Assembly (NCBI RefSeq): GCF_049274025.1
Contig: NZ_JBASRV010000018.1
Direction: 5' to 3' (one strand)
Length of the DNA: 64,000 nucleotides
From: Miniphocaeibacter sp012841535
Lineage (GTDB): Bacteria; Bacillota; Clostridia; Tissierellales; Peptoniphilaceae
The position numbers and the translations under genes are program-made. The notes under the pieces were generated by a model, which did not search any database, was not told the DNA's origin, and worked only from the letters and a program-made list of their open reading frames with translations. Each line of letters starts with the position of its first letter. The stretch's first letter is position 1. Shown piece by piece: positions 22,827-31,625 of the stretch.

Positions 22827-25800
22827 ATGAATAGTAAGAAAAGTGGAATATATTTTTCACAGGCTTTTAAAAGCTTTATTTCTTTTCTTCTAATACTTTC
22901 AATGGTAATAACGCCAGGACTATTACCAACAGTAAGTAAGGCAGAAGAAAAAGAAGAAACAGAGGTAGCTGAAAATCAAAAACCTGATTATTTAACAGCA
23001 GAAGATTTACTTAAAAGGTATGAAGATGCAACAGGAGGATTAGAGCAAACACAGGACTATAACTTTGACTATAGTAAAGAAGCTCCAACATATGGACAAC
23101 TTTCAGATGTTAAGTTTACTCAAGTTGCATTAGGAAAGTTAGGGGGCTATGCCTTAGACTCTAGTGGAAAAGTTTGGTCTTGGGGATACAATCTTTCTGG
23201 TAGAGCAGGAATAGGTAAAAAAGTAGGAGAACAAATGTATCTTGGTGGAATGATGCAAATTCCATATTTTATAGATAATAATATAAAAGTAACTAAAATA
23301 GCAGCAGGCTATGAAACAGGGTACGCTCTTGATGATAAAGGCAATGTTTACGCTTGGGGACGTGGTTCTGAAGGGCAAATGGGAGATGGAGTTGTCAGAG
23401 AAGTAAACACTACTCCAGTAATTGTTCCAATACCAGTGGAAGATGGTGAAAAAGTAATAGATATTGAAGCAGCTGTGGCTAATCAAGCTCATCATGCAGT
23501 TGCTATTACTAATAAGAATAAGGTTTGGTTCTGGGGGCATGGTACAGGTGGAAGAATACCAGGAGGACAAACTGCTACAAAACCAACTGAAGTTAAGATG
23601 CCTTTTCCAGAGGGAGTAAAAGTAAATAAGGTTATTCCAGGACATAACTTCACCATTGCTCTTGCAAATGATGGAACAGTATGGTCGATGGGACATAATG
23701 ACCAAGGTCAGTTAGGTCAAGGAGATATAAAAAACAGATATGGTAAATTTGAAAAGATTAAAGAACTATCTAATATTGATCAAATAGATGTAACCTATAA
23801 AGTTGTTGTTGCAAAAGATAAAGATGGAAATGTATATGAATGGGGATATCTTCCAACAGGAGCCAATGGTGCTGCTTTCAGTGGACAATTATCTCCTAGA
23901 ATTGTGGAAATAAATCAAGCAGAAATTGAGAAGGTATATAAACCTATACCACAAAAGGTATATGCTGGAGAACATACAAATTATTTTATAGACCAAAAAG
24001 GAAGAACTTGGACTTGGGGTACAGGCTATTATTATGGATTTGCTAGAGAAGGAGGCTATGTTGATGCCACAACTAAACACGCTAGCAAAGAGGCTGTTTT
24101 GTATCCTAAAATAATAGGTGATGGAGATACTCAGATAAATGATACAAGTGCAAAATTCCCTAAGTATGTAACAGAAACAAATAGTAAAGTTGCTGGTACT
24201 AAGCTTGGTTATGGTCACAACACACTTCATCCAACAGCTTGGGATGAAGCATATATGTTAAAAGATGATACGGGAAATGTACTAGATAATGATGGCAATC
24301 AATTAGAATATAAAAATGGATATTACTATAAAAAGGGAACAACTGAAAAAGGAATGCCTGCAATTGATCCTAATGAAACTTGGATTAGTCTTACATTTAA
24401 AGAGCCAAGTAAGATGGAAAGTATATCAGTAGAAAGATCATCAACAGTGTTTCTAGATGCAGATGGAAATATCTTTAAAGCATCTGTTGATGGATCAGGA
24501 ACTATTGCCTGGGGTTGGGATTACAACGACAAATACTTCACATATGATAAATATTCAAATAATGAAAAAGTTGGATTAGCAAATTCATATGTACATGAAC
24601 TTGTATTTATGAGAGGTTTACCAACATCAGCACCAGCACCAAAGTTAGATGTATCTAAGAAAGCCTATATCAATGATGCAACAGAAGCAGTAAAAGAAAA
24701 AACGGTAGTAAAACTTGGCGATACGATTAAGTATGTCATTTCTGTGAAGAATACGGGAAATGCTGACTTTACTGGATTGAGCATAGAAGATAGTATTGAC
24801 CCTGCAAACTTTAAAGAGGGTACGTTGGTAGCAACAGGAACTCCAGAAGGCGTTACTTTTGTCGATGGAAAATTAGCAGGAAACTTTAACTTAGCACAAG
24901 GCGAATCCCTAGAAATCACCATCACAGGAGTCGTAAAATCTGAAGGAGTTGCAGCGAATACAAACTTACAAAACACAGTGACAATCAAAGATGGAGAAGA
25001 TGAAACTCCTGGAAAGACACCAGATCTTCCAGTAGAATCCACTCCAGGCTTAAGCGTAAGTAAAGAAGCCTATATCAATGATGCAACAGAAGCAGTAAAA
25101 GAAAAAACGGTAGTAAAACTTGGCGATACGATTAAGTATGTCATTTCTGTGAAGAACACGGGAAATGCTGACTTTACTGGATTGAGCATAGAAGATAGTA
25201 TTGACCCTGCAAACTTTAAAGAGGGTACGTTGGTAGCAACAGGAACTCCAGAAGGCGTTACTTTTGTCGATGGAAAACTAGCAGGAAACTTTAACTTAGC
25301 ACAAGGCGAATCCCTAGAAATCACCATCACAGGAGTCGTAAAATCTGAAGGTGTAGCTAGCGGAACAAGCTTGAAGAACGTTGTAAAAGTGACTCCAGAA
25401 GGTGGAGAAGAAATACCAGGAGAAACACCAGAAATTATAGTAGAAGTACCAGGACATACAAAAGTAGATTCAAAATCAGAAGTAAAACCAGGGGAAGAAT
25501 TCGACTATATAATCACTGTAAAAAATACAACTAGCGAAACAAAAGAAGACATTGTGGTAACAGACAAGATAGATGACAACTTAACCATTGTAGGAACAAC
25601 TCCGCAAGGAACAGTTAATGGACAAAACGTTGAGTTTGTAATTGCAAGTCTAGAACCTGGAGCAGATACAGAATTAAGAATTACTGTAAAAGTAAATGAT
25701 GATGTAGCGGTAGGAACGAAACTTGAAAACGTGGCAGTTGTAGGAGGAGAAGATGTACCAGTAATAGACCCTCCAGTGGTAATAGATCCAACAGAACCAA

Positions 25801-26729
25801 CGGAACCAACAGAACCAACGGATCCAGGTAGACCAACACCAACAATTAAGGAAATAACCTTAGTAGGTGGTAGAGCTACCTTAACTGAAAGAGTGGAAAG
25901 TCAATTAATGGACTTTGTACAATACAGACTATCTGGTAAGGACCGTTATGGTACATCAGTAGATGTAGCAAAAGAATATAGCAAATCCAATATAGTATTA
26001 CTAGCAAGTGGAGAAAAATACACAGATGAATTAACAGCAACAGTACTTGCAAATAAACTAGGTGCACCAATAATGTTAACAAGAAAAGATGCAATTCCAG
26101 CAGAAGTGAAAGCTGAAATTAACAGACTTGGAGCAACTAAGGTAATAATAATAGGTGGAAATGACTCTATATCAGAAAAGGTAGAAAAAGAACTAGCTAA
26201 CTACACTGTAGAAAGAATTGGTGGACCAGACAGATACGATACAGCAATTCTTGTAGGAAACCAAGTAAGAGCTTTAACAGCTAGTAAGACAGAAGCAATA
26301 CTAGTAGATGGAACAGACTTCCCGGATGCAATTGCAATGACATCTATGGGTGTAGAAGAAAATATGCCAATCCTATTAACAAAACCAGGACAATTACCAA
26401 CAAGTACAGCAAAAACAATAGAGGACTGGAAATTAACTGAGGTAACAATAGGTGGAGGAAGTAAGTCGGTATCAGGAGAAGTAGAAAAAGAAGTTAGAAA
26501 ATATGCAGAAGTAAATAGAATAGCTGGTGCTGACAGGTATGAAACATCTGTACTAGTAGCAGAACAAGTATATGTAAAACCAAAACATGCTGTAATAGCA
26601 AGTGGAGAAGTATTCCCAGATGCTATAGTTGGGGCATCATATGCAGCTAAAAAGGGTTATCCAATAGTATTATCTAGAGGAAACAACGTTCCAGATGTTG
26701 TAATGGACTATGTTTTAGGTAATAGATAA
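22827..26729 (+). CDS. Secreted surface protein: RCC1-like propeller, DUF11-type repeats, three CWB2 anchors
   Basis: ATG 22827 follows GGAGG. The 1300-residue protein has a signal peptide ending near SKAEE (about residue 35). An RCC1-like beta-propeller (about 85-600) has at least seven blades, each with a W-W/G-G signature such as GKVWSWGYNLSGRAGIG and GNVYAWGRGSEGQMGDG. Then come two almost identical DUF11-type domains (about 610-880) and a third diverged one (about 880-980), a TEPTEPTEPTDPGRPTPT linker, and three CWB2 repeats (about 1015-1300; RLSGKDRYGTSVDVAKEYSK, RIGGPDRYDTAILVGNQ, RIAGADRYETSVLVAEQ). CWB2 binds the wall polymer non-covalently. An adhesin or host-interaction role is inferred. 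Confidence 0.9.
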   Translation: MNSKKSGIYFSQAFKSFISFLLILSMVITPGLLPTVSKAEEKEETEVAENQKPDYLTAEDLLKRYEDATGGLEQTQDYNFDYSKEAPTYGQLSDVKFTQVALGKLGGYALDSSGKVWSWGYNLSGRAGIGKKVGEQMYLGGMMQIPYFIDNNIKVTKIAAGYETGYALDDKGNVYAWGRGSEGQMGDGVVREVNTTPVIVPIPVEDGEKVIDIEAAVANQAHHAVAITNKNKVWFWGHGTGGRIPGGQTATKPTEVKMPFPEGVKVNKVIPGHNFTIALANDGTVWSMGHNDQGQLGQGDIKNRYGKFEKIKELSNIDQIDVTYKVVVAKDKDGNVYEWGYLPTGANGAAFSGQLSPRIVEINQAEIEKVYKPIPQKVYAGEHTNYFIDQKGRTWTWGTGYYYGFAREGGYVDATTKHASKEAVLYPKIIGDGDTQINDTSAKFPKYVTETNSKVAGTKLGYGHNTLHPTAWDEAYMLKDDTGNVLDNDGNQLEYKNGYYYKKGTTEKGMPAIDPNETWISLTFKEPSKMESISVERSSTVFLDADGNIFKASVDGSGTIAWGWDYNDKYFTYDKYSNNEKVGLANSYVHELVFMRGLPTSAPAPKLDVSKKAYINDATEAVKEKTVVKLGDTIKYVISVKNTGNADFTGLSIEDSIDPANFKEGTLVATGTPEGVTFVDGKLAGNFNLAQGESLEITITGVVKSEGVAANTNLQNTVTIKDGEDETPGKTPDLPVESTPGLSVSKEAYINDATEAVKEKTVVKLGDTIKYVISVKNTGNADFTGLSIEDSIDPANFKEGTLVATGTPEGVTFVDGKLAGNFNLAQGESLEITITGVVKSEGVASGTSLKNVVKVTPEGGEEIPGETPEIIVEVPGHTKVDSKSEVKPGEEFDYIITVKNTTSETKEDIVVTDKIDDNLTIVGTTPQGTVNGQNVEFVIASLEPGADTELRITVKVNDDVAVGTKLENVAVVGGEDVPVIDPPVVIDPTEPTEPTEPTDPGRPTPTIKEITLVGGRATLTERVESQLMDFVQYRLSGKDRYGTSVDVAKEYSKSNIVLLASGEKYTDELTATVLANKLGAPIMLTRKDAIPAEVKAEINRLGATKVIIIGGNDSISEKVEKELANYTVERIGGPDRYDTAILVGNQVRALTASKTEAILVDGTDFPDAIAMTSMGVEENMPILLTKPGQLPTSTAKTIEDWKLTEVTIGGGSKSVSGEVEKEVRKYAEVNRIAGADRYETSVLVAEQVYVKPKHAVIASGEVFPDAIVGASYAAKKGYPIVLSRGNNVPDVVMDYVLGNR
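24661..24946 (+). repeat. Direct repeat, copy 1 of DUF11-type domain
   Basis: A 286-bp block repeated at 25066-25351 (offset 405 bp, 135 codons) with only two differences that I can see (T/C at 24753 region, T/C at 24868 region), both silent. The DNA identity points to recent duplication or ongoing gene conversion inside the surface protein gene. Confidence 0.9.
25066..25351 (+). repeat. Direct repeat, copy 2 of DUF11-type domain
   Basis: Second copy of the block at 24661-24946. Unequal exchange between the copies would change the length of the surface protein by 135 residues in frame. Confidence 0.9.
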
Positions 26730-26735
26730 ATAAAT

Positions 26736-26790
26736 AAAAACAACAACTTAAGTTTTTGAATATTTAAAAACTTAAGTTGTTGTTTTTTTA
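26736..26790 (+). terminator. Strong intrinsic terminator of the surface protein gene
   Basis: A stem of about 21 bp (AACAACAACTTAAGTTTTT and its complement) with an 8-base loop and seven Ts. Confidence 0.92.
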
Positions 26791-26851
26791 ACGGAATTAT
26801 GTTAATTTTATAGTGAGAGGAATATAAATAATAAAAATAAAGGGGAGTTAA

Positions 26852-27748
26852 ATGAATAGTAAATCTGAAGAAGACGCATTTAGGATATCCAGTTATTTAG
26901 GAAATAAAATGGATATTTCAAAAAGAATGGGAGCTATTTTATTAGGAGATTTTATTTGTGCTTTTGCAATGACCTTTTTCTTTCAACAAAAAGGGTTACT
27001 AAGTGGTGGCTTAGGAGGTATAGGTTTATTATTAAAATTTTTATATAATATACCTACAGGTCTTACTATATTAATATTAAATATTCCATTAGTTATAATG
27101 GGGTATATATTTTTGAATAAAATATTTACAACATATGCCATGATTTCAGCAGTAATATTGTCCGGTATATTGTTAATATTTGAAAATTTCAAAAATCCAT
27201 TTATTTTAGAAGATGCTTTTCTTGTATCAGTAATAGGAGGAGCAATTAATGGAATAGGTATGGGAATTCTTTTTAGGTATGGAGCCTGTCAAGGCGGATT
27301 GGATATATTGGCGGCTATATTTAAAAAAAGACTTAATATGAACATTGGTAATGCTCTACTAGGAATGAATATGCTTATAGTTCTAACGGCATCATATATA
27401 TTTTCATTGGACAAGGGATTATATACAATAGTTTCTATGGTTGTAGGCTATACATTACTTGATAGAATTCAAATGGGTTTTGGGGAAAGAAAACAAATTT
27501 TTATTATATCTAAGGAATATAACGCTATAACTGAAGATATAATAAAATACGTTCATAGAGGGGTAACCTACCTAGATGGCTCAGGAGCCTATAGTGAAAC
27601 AGGCTATAAAATAATTTATACTGTAGTAGGTACAAGGCAAATAGCAGCTTTAAAGCAAATAGTAGAAGAACATGATAAAAATGCATTTATGACTATTTCA
27701 GATACTTATGAGGTAAAGGGTAAAGGATTTAAAACAGCCGAAATTTAA
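26852..27748 (+). CDS. YitT family membrane protein (first of three in window)
   Basis: AGGGGAG precedes the ATG. The 298 residues hold five or six membrane segments in the YitT_membrane region (LLSGGLGGIGLLLKF, GACQGGLDILAA) and a C-terminal cytoplasmic DUF2179 domain (about 215-290; RGVTYLDGSGAYSETGYKII). YitT proteins are widespread in Bacillota and of unknown transport function. Two further homologues lie at 51-54 kb. This copy has an N-terminal extension of about 25 residues and is more distant from the other two. Confidence 0.88.
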   Translation: MNSKSEEDAFRISSYLGNKMDISKRMGAILLGDFICAFAMTFFFQQKGLLSGGLGGIGLLLKFLYNIPTGLTILILNIPLVIMGYIFLNKIFTTYAMISAVILSGILLIFENFKNPFILEDAFLVSVIGGAINGIGMGILFRYGACQGGLDILAAIFKKRLNMNIGNALLGMNMLIVLTASYIFSLDKGLYTIVSMVVGYTLLDRIQMGFGERKQIFIISKEYNAITEDIIKYVHRGVTYLDGSGAYSETGYKIIYTVVGTRQIAALKQIVEEHDKNAFMTISDTYEVKGKGFKTAEI

Positions 27749-27811
27749 ATTGTTGAATTAAAGTAGAGAATATGGTATTATTGGCTTGATACAAAAATAA
27801 GAGGTGAAAGA

Positions 27812-27832
27812 ATGATTTTAATTTCTTGCTAA
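27812..27832 (+). CDS. Possible leader peptide MILISC
   Basis: GAGGTG at 27801-27806 is followed six bases later by ATG and a six-codon frame (Met-Ile-Leu-Ile-Ser-Cys, stop). Codons 4-6 and the start of the stop, ATTTCTTGCT (27821-27830), are exactly complementary to AGCAAGAAAT (27927-27936), and a terminator follows at 27964. This is the layout of a ribosome-controlled attenuator. The next true gene downstream is the Lsa-like ABC-F gene 640 bases away, so the link is uncertain. Confidence 0.4.
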   Translation: MILISC

Positions 27833-27963
27833 AAATTTAATTTGGGAATAATAAAATAATAGTTCTAGTTATATAATTTATTGGTTTATGAATTATATAC
27901 TTGTAGACCCTATTTATTATTACCACAGCAAGAAATCTCTTCATATATATTATATAAAACATT

Positions 27964-27992
27964 AGACGAGGGATTTCCCTCGTCTTTTTTAA
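27964..27992 (+). terminator. Intrinsic terminator in the leader region
   Basis: Stem GACGAGGGA / TCCCTCGTC with a tiny loop and six Ts; no gene ends shortly before it except YitT 215 bases upstream, so it may terminate a leader transcript that starts after yitT. Confidence 0.8.
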
Positions 27993-28054
27993 TGACCTAA
28001 CCCGATTTATGAAATAAATCGCAGGTAGGTCAGCAGACTGTTGAATCCAAGTGG

Positions 28055-28115
28055 AACTTGGTCAACAGATTGCATGAGACCTGTAACAAAATCAAAGATT
28101 TTGACTAGGGCTTCA
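28055..28115 (+). repeat. 61-bp direct repeat, copy 1
   Basis: Begins AACTTGGTCAACAGATTG and ends TTTGACTAGGGCTTCA. Identical over 61 bases to 28225-28285. Only this copy has the upstream arm that completes the CTGTTGA...TCAACAG hairpin. Confidence 0.92.
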
Positions 28116-28224
28116 AGATGCAGTAAGTTCAAATCTGTTATTTGGCAAAGGCATCCTGCTAATAACCTACCTAAATTTACGCATTAAAATTCAGGTATGT
28201 AAATAGCCAATTGTGTCTAAGATA

Positions 28225-28285
28225 AACTTGGTCAACAGATTGCATGAGACCTGTAACAAAATCAAAGATTTTGACTAGGGCTTCA
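28225..28285 (+). repeat. 61-bp direct repeat, copy 2
   Basis: Exact copy of 28055-28115, 170 bases downstream. Flanks differ completely on both sides, so the repeat ends are sharp. Confidence 0.92.
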
Positions 28286-28427
28286 GTCGTAATTTCAAGC
28301 CAATCGTAGCAAACTACTCTTGGAGAAATCTGACATTAGAGCTCAACAAAACTATATTTTTATGCCCATGATTTAAATAGAAAATAATAGTAAAACTACA
28401 TAGAAACATAAACTTGGAGGTGATAAA

Positions 28428-28448
28428 ATGGAAACTTTACATTATTAA
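28428..28448 (+). CDS. Possible leader peptide METLHY before the ABC-F gene
   Basis: GGAGGTG at 28416-28422 is followed by ATG and a six-codon frame (Met-Glu-Thr-Leu-His-Tyr, stop), ending 23 bases before the ABC-F start. Short leader peptides with strong ribosome binding sites commonly precede antibiotic-inducible ABC-F genes and act by drug-stalled ribosomes. Proof needs translation data. Confidence 0.5.
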   Translation: METLHY

Positions 28449-28471
28449 CTAATTAATAGAAAGGAGAGTTA

Positions 28472-29956
28472 ATGTCTATAATAGATATAAAAAATTTAGA
28501 ATTTACCTATATTGGTGATATAAAACCTATATTTGAAAATATTAGTTTACAACTGGATAGTAATTGGAAATTAGGTTTAATTGGTAGAAATGGTTATGGC
28601 AAATCCACATTTTTAAATATTTTATTGGGAAAATTGGATTATAGTGGTACTATTAGCAGTAAAGTTCATTTTGAATATTTTCCATATGAAATAAAAAATG
28701 AAGATTATTTAACTGTTGATGTAGTAGAGGAAATAAAGGGAAATTATGAGCTGTGGAAACTTGAAAGAGAATTAAATCTCTTAAATGTCGACTTGGATAT
28801 TTTATATAGGCCCTTTAATACTTTAAGCGGCGGAGAACAAACTAAGGTATTAATTGCCTCTATGTTTATATCTGACAACAATTTTTTATTAATAGATGAG
28901 CCTACAAATAGTTTAGATATAAAGGGAAGAAGAATTTTAGCTGAATATTTAAATAAAAAATCAGGATTTATACTAGTTTCCCATGATAGAAATTTTCTAA
29001 ACCATACAATAGATCATGTTCTTACAATAGAAAAGAAAAAAATAGTATTACAAAAAGGAAATTATGATACTTGGAAAGAAAACAAAGATGCTGAAGATGA
29101 ATTTAATAGAAACAAAAACGAGAAACTAAAAAAGGAAATAAGCAGATTGGAAAAATCAGCTGAGGAAAAAGCTACTTGGTCTGATAGGGTAGAAGCTACA
29201 AAGGGACAAAAAATATCGGGAATAAAAGCAGATAAGGGGTATATTGGTCATAAATCTGCAAAAATGATGCAAAGGTCAAAAAATCTTGAGCAAAGATACA
29301 AAAAAACATTAAAGGAAAAAACAGGTCTACTTACTAACATAGAGTTTGAAGATGATCTAGTCCTAGAAACTGTAGCTCATCATAGTAAAAACCTTATAGT
29401 AGCAGAAAATTATTCAATATCATTTAACGATAAAAGTATATTTGAACCCTTTGATTTTGCAATAGAAAATGGGGAAATTGTAACAATTACTGGAGAAAAC
29501 GGTGCGGGGAAAAGTAGTTTTTTAAAATCAATAGTAGGTTTTAATATAAAAAGAAATGGAAGCTTAAAATTAGCAAGTAATTTAAAAATTTCCTACTTAC
29601 CTCAGGAATTCAACTGGATAAAAGGTTCCTTAGACGATTTTATTGAGGATAATAATATAAATAAGACAAAATTTCTAACACTGCTTAGAAAGATGGGCTT
29701 TGACAGAGATACCTTCAATAAGGACATAGGCTCCTATAGTAGTGGACAGAAGAAGAAAGTCCTAATATCTAAAAGTATATGTGAAGAAGCCAATATCTAT
29801 ATTTGGGATGAACCTTTAAACTATTTGGATATAATAACAAGACTACAAATAGAAAGAATGATTTTAAGCTATAAACCTACAATAATATTAGTAGAACATG
29901 ATGAGGATTTTTTAAAAAATATAAATGCTAGAAATATAGAAATTAAAAAAATATAG
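28472..29956 (+). CDS. ABC-F ribosomal protection protein, Lsa-like
   Basis: AAAGGAGAG precedes the ATG. The 494 residues hold two soluble ATPase domains: domain 1 GRNGYGKSTFLNIL, LSGGEQTKVLIASMF, LLIDEPTNSLD; domain 2 GENGAGKSSFLKSI, YSSGQKKKVLISKSI, IWDEPLNYLD. The start MSIIDIKNLEFTYIGD, the WSDRVEATKG linker and the IWDEPLNYLD variant are characteristic of the Lsa/VgaL group, which displaces lincosamides, streptogramin A and pleuromutilins from the ribosome. The linker between domains (about 205-290) is long and basic, as required. Leader ORFs upstream suggest inducible expression. The actual resistance spectrum is unknown. Confidence 0.87.
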   Translation: MSIIDIKNLEFTYIGDIKPIFENISLQLDSNWKLGLIGRNGYGKSTFLNILLGKLDYSGTISSKVHFEYFPYEIKNEDYLTVDVVEEIKGNYELWKLERELNLLNVDLDILYRPFNTLSGGEQTKVLIASMFISDNNFLLIDEPTNSLDIKGRRILAEYLNKKSGFILVSHDRNFLNHTIDHVLTIEKKKIVLQKGNYDTWKENKDAEDEFNRNKNEKLKKEISRLEKSAEEKATWSDRVEATKGQKISGIKADKGYIGHKSAKMMQRSKNLEQRYKKTLKEKTGLLTNIEFEDDLVLETVAHHSKNLIVAENYSISFNDKSIFEPFDFAIENGEIVTITGENGAGKSSFLKSIVGFNIKRNGSLKLASNLKISYLPQEFNWIKGSLDDFIEDNNINKTKFLTLLRKMGFDRDTFNKDIGSYSSGQKKKVLISKSICEEANIYIWDEPLNYLDIITRLQIERMILSYKPTIILVEHDEDFLKNINARNIEIKKI

Positions 29957-29960
29957 GGAA

Positions 29961-29995
29961 AAAGTAGAAGACTTACTTAGGTCTTCTATTTTTTT
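29961..29995 (+). terminator. Intrinsic terminator of the Lsa-like gene
   Basis: Stem TAGAAGAC / GTCTTCTA with flanking A/T pairs, a 7-8-base loop and a T-run. Confidence 0.85.
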
Positions 29996-30040
29996 GCTCT
30001 ACTGTGTAGAGTATAGTCTATAATTGTAATAGGTGATGAA

Positions 30041-30859
30041 ATGTATAAAATAAGTGAGTTTTCAAAAATTACTAATTTAACAATTAAGACCTTATATTAT
30101 TATGATAAAGAAAAAATACTACAGCCTTTTTCAAGAGATGAAAAGGGACATAGACTTTATAATGAGAATAATTTTAAACAAGCTAAAATAATAAATATCT
30201 TAAGATATTTGGATTTTTCAATTTCTGAAATGAAAGAGGTTATGGAAAATTGTAAAGACCAAGAAGATTTGTCCTATTATTTACTTGAGAAAAAAGAAAA
30301 TATACTGGCTAAGATAAAAAAAGGAGAGGAACAAATTAAATATATAGATTTATATTTAAGTAAAAAAATAAAGGAGGGGGAAAAGAAAGAGGATTATAGT
30401 TTTGAAGTGGTAGAAATAGAAGAAAAAATGGTTTTGTCCTATAAATATAAGGGAAAATATAGTGATGTTGGAAAATACATAGATGAAATATACAAAGTCG
30501 GTAAAGATAAGATAATAGGAAATTCATTTTGTTTATATTACGATTATGCTTTTGAAGAAGAGGCGGAAATAGAGGTTTGTTTGCCTGTTTGTAAAAAAAT
30601 AGAAAACTATAATAACATTAAGTTTAAGGTAATTCCATCTGTAAAGGGAATTAAAACTACCCATATAGGTAGTTATGAATCAATTAATAAGGCTTATAAA
30701 AATATAATAGATTATTGTAATAACAATAATTATATTATGAAAACACCAACTAGAGAAATACATATTAAAGGACCAGGGAAAAATTTCAAGGGTAATCCTA
30801 AAAAATATATAACTGAAATAATAATACCAATAGGAGAGGAAAATGGAAAAGAAATTTGA
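30041..30859 (+). CDS. MerR-family regulator with GyrI-like ligand domain (BmrR type)
   Basis: The 272 residues begin with a MerR winged HTH (MYKISEFSKITNLTIKTLYY, recognition region up to about residue 70) and a coiled coil (about 75-115). A C-terminal GyrI-like effector domain follows (about 120-270, ending YITEIIIPI). BmrR-type proteins bind cationic or aromatic drugs and activate efflux genes. The gene overlaps by 17 bases with a second, stand-alone GyrI-like protein gene, and the resistance ABC-F gene is just upstream behind a terminator. A drug-sensing role is inferred. Confidence 0.85.
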   Translation: MYKISEFSKITNLTIKTLYYYDKEKILQPFSRDEKGHRLYNENNFKQAKIINILRYLDFSISEMKEVMENCKDQEDLSYYLLEKKENILAKIKKGEEQIKYIDLYLSKKIKEGEKKEDYSFEVVEIEEKMVLSYKYKGKYSDVGKYIDEIYKVGKDKIIGNSFCLYYDYAFEEEAEIEVCLPVCKKIENYNNIKFKVIPSVKGIKTTHIGSYESINKAYKNIIDYCNNNNYIMKTPTREIHIKGPGKNFKGNPKKYITEIIIPIGEENGKEI

Positions 30860-31487
30860 TTACAAAAAAGAATACAAGGATTTATACTTACCTAAGAAAA
30901 AGCCAAGTTTAATAGAAGTTCCAGAAATGGTTTTTATATCAGTCGATGGAAAGGGCAATCCAAATACATCTCAAGAATATAAAGAAGCAATGGAAATTCT
31001 CTATGGCTTATCATATACAATAAAAATGAGTAAAATGGATGGAAGCGAACCAAAGGATTATTTTGATTATGTTGTACCTCCACTAGAAGGATTATGGTGG
31101 TTTGATGATGAAAACTATAGGGGTGGAGCAATTAAAGATAAAAATGATTTTTTATGGACCTCATTAATTAGACAACCTGAATTTGTAACAGAAGAGGTTT
31201 TTTTATGGGCTAAAGAAAAATTACAAAATAAAAAACCCGACCTTAATCTATTAAAAGCAAAATATTTAAAATGGCGAGAAGGACTATGTGTTCAAATAAT
31301 GCATATTGGCTCCTATGACAATGAAATAGAATCAATTAATAAGATGAATGAATATATAGAAAAAGAAGGCTTTCTTACTGACATTAACAACAATAGAAAA
31401 CATCATGAAATTTACCTATCTGACCCTAGGCGATGTAAAGTTGAAAACTTAAGAACGGTAATACGCCATCCTATTAAAAAAATATAG
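30843..31487 (+). CDS. GyrI-like small-molecule-binding protein
   Basis: The 214 residues match the GyrI-like family: FDYKKEYKDLYLPKKKPSLI, MVFISVDGKGNPN, EGLWWFDDENYRGG and the ending HHEIYLSDPRRCKVENLRTV. The same family contains proteins that bind or hydrolyse hydrophobic drugs. Its start lies inside the merR gene (17-base overlap), so the two are made together and may share a ligand. Confidence 0.85.
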   Translation: MEKKFDYKKEYKDLYLPKKKPSLIEVPEMVFISVDGKGNPNTSQEYKEAMEILYGLSYTIKMSKMDGSEPKDYFDYVVPPLEGLWWFDDENYRGGAIKDKNDFLWTSLIRQPEFVTEEVFLWAKEKLQNKKPDLNLLKAKYLKWREGLCVQIMHIGSYDNEIESINKMNEYIEKEGFLTDINNNRKHHEIYLSDPRRCKVENLRTVIRHPIKKI

Positions 31488-31625
31488 AATATTTAAAAGT
31501 ATTTTTTATAAATAATACTTAATAAAATTGAATTAAGGACATAATGGGTAGTAATAAAGTATACTTATTTATTATATAGATTTTTATAAATTTTATAACT
31601 AAGGATTTCATGAAAGGATTTTAAT

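Larger units (their letters stand above)
27994..28427 (+). other. Structured non-coding region with repeats, no gene
   Basis: About 430 bases, less AT-rich than its surroundings, without a usable reading frame. It contains hairpin 27994-28031 (GACCTA...TAGGTC with CGATTTAT/ATAAATCG inside), hairpin 28038-28068 (CTGTTGA/TCAACAG enclosing CCAAGT/ACTTGG), AAAATC/GATTTT hairpins inside each 61-bp repeat, and ACCTACC (28166 region), which could pair with GGTAGGT (28024-28030). It may be an interspersed repeat element or a non-coding RNA. I recognise no known family. Confidence 0.5.

Noticed and set aside
23154..24230. Minus-strand frames of 113-183 codons inside the surface protein gene
   Set aside because: They have no ribosome binding sites and arise from the regular codon pattern of the RCC1 and DUF11 repeats on the other strand.
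28055..28285. The two 61-bp repeats as a CRISPR remnant
   Set aside because: Only two copies, a 109-base gap between them, repeat longer than CRISPR repeats and no cas gene in the window.
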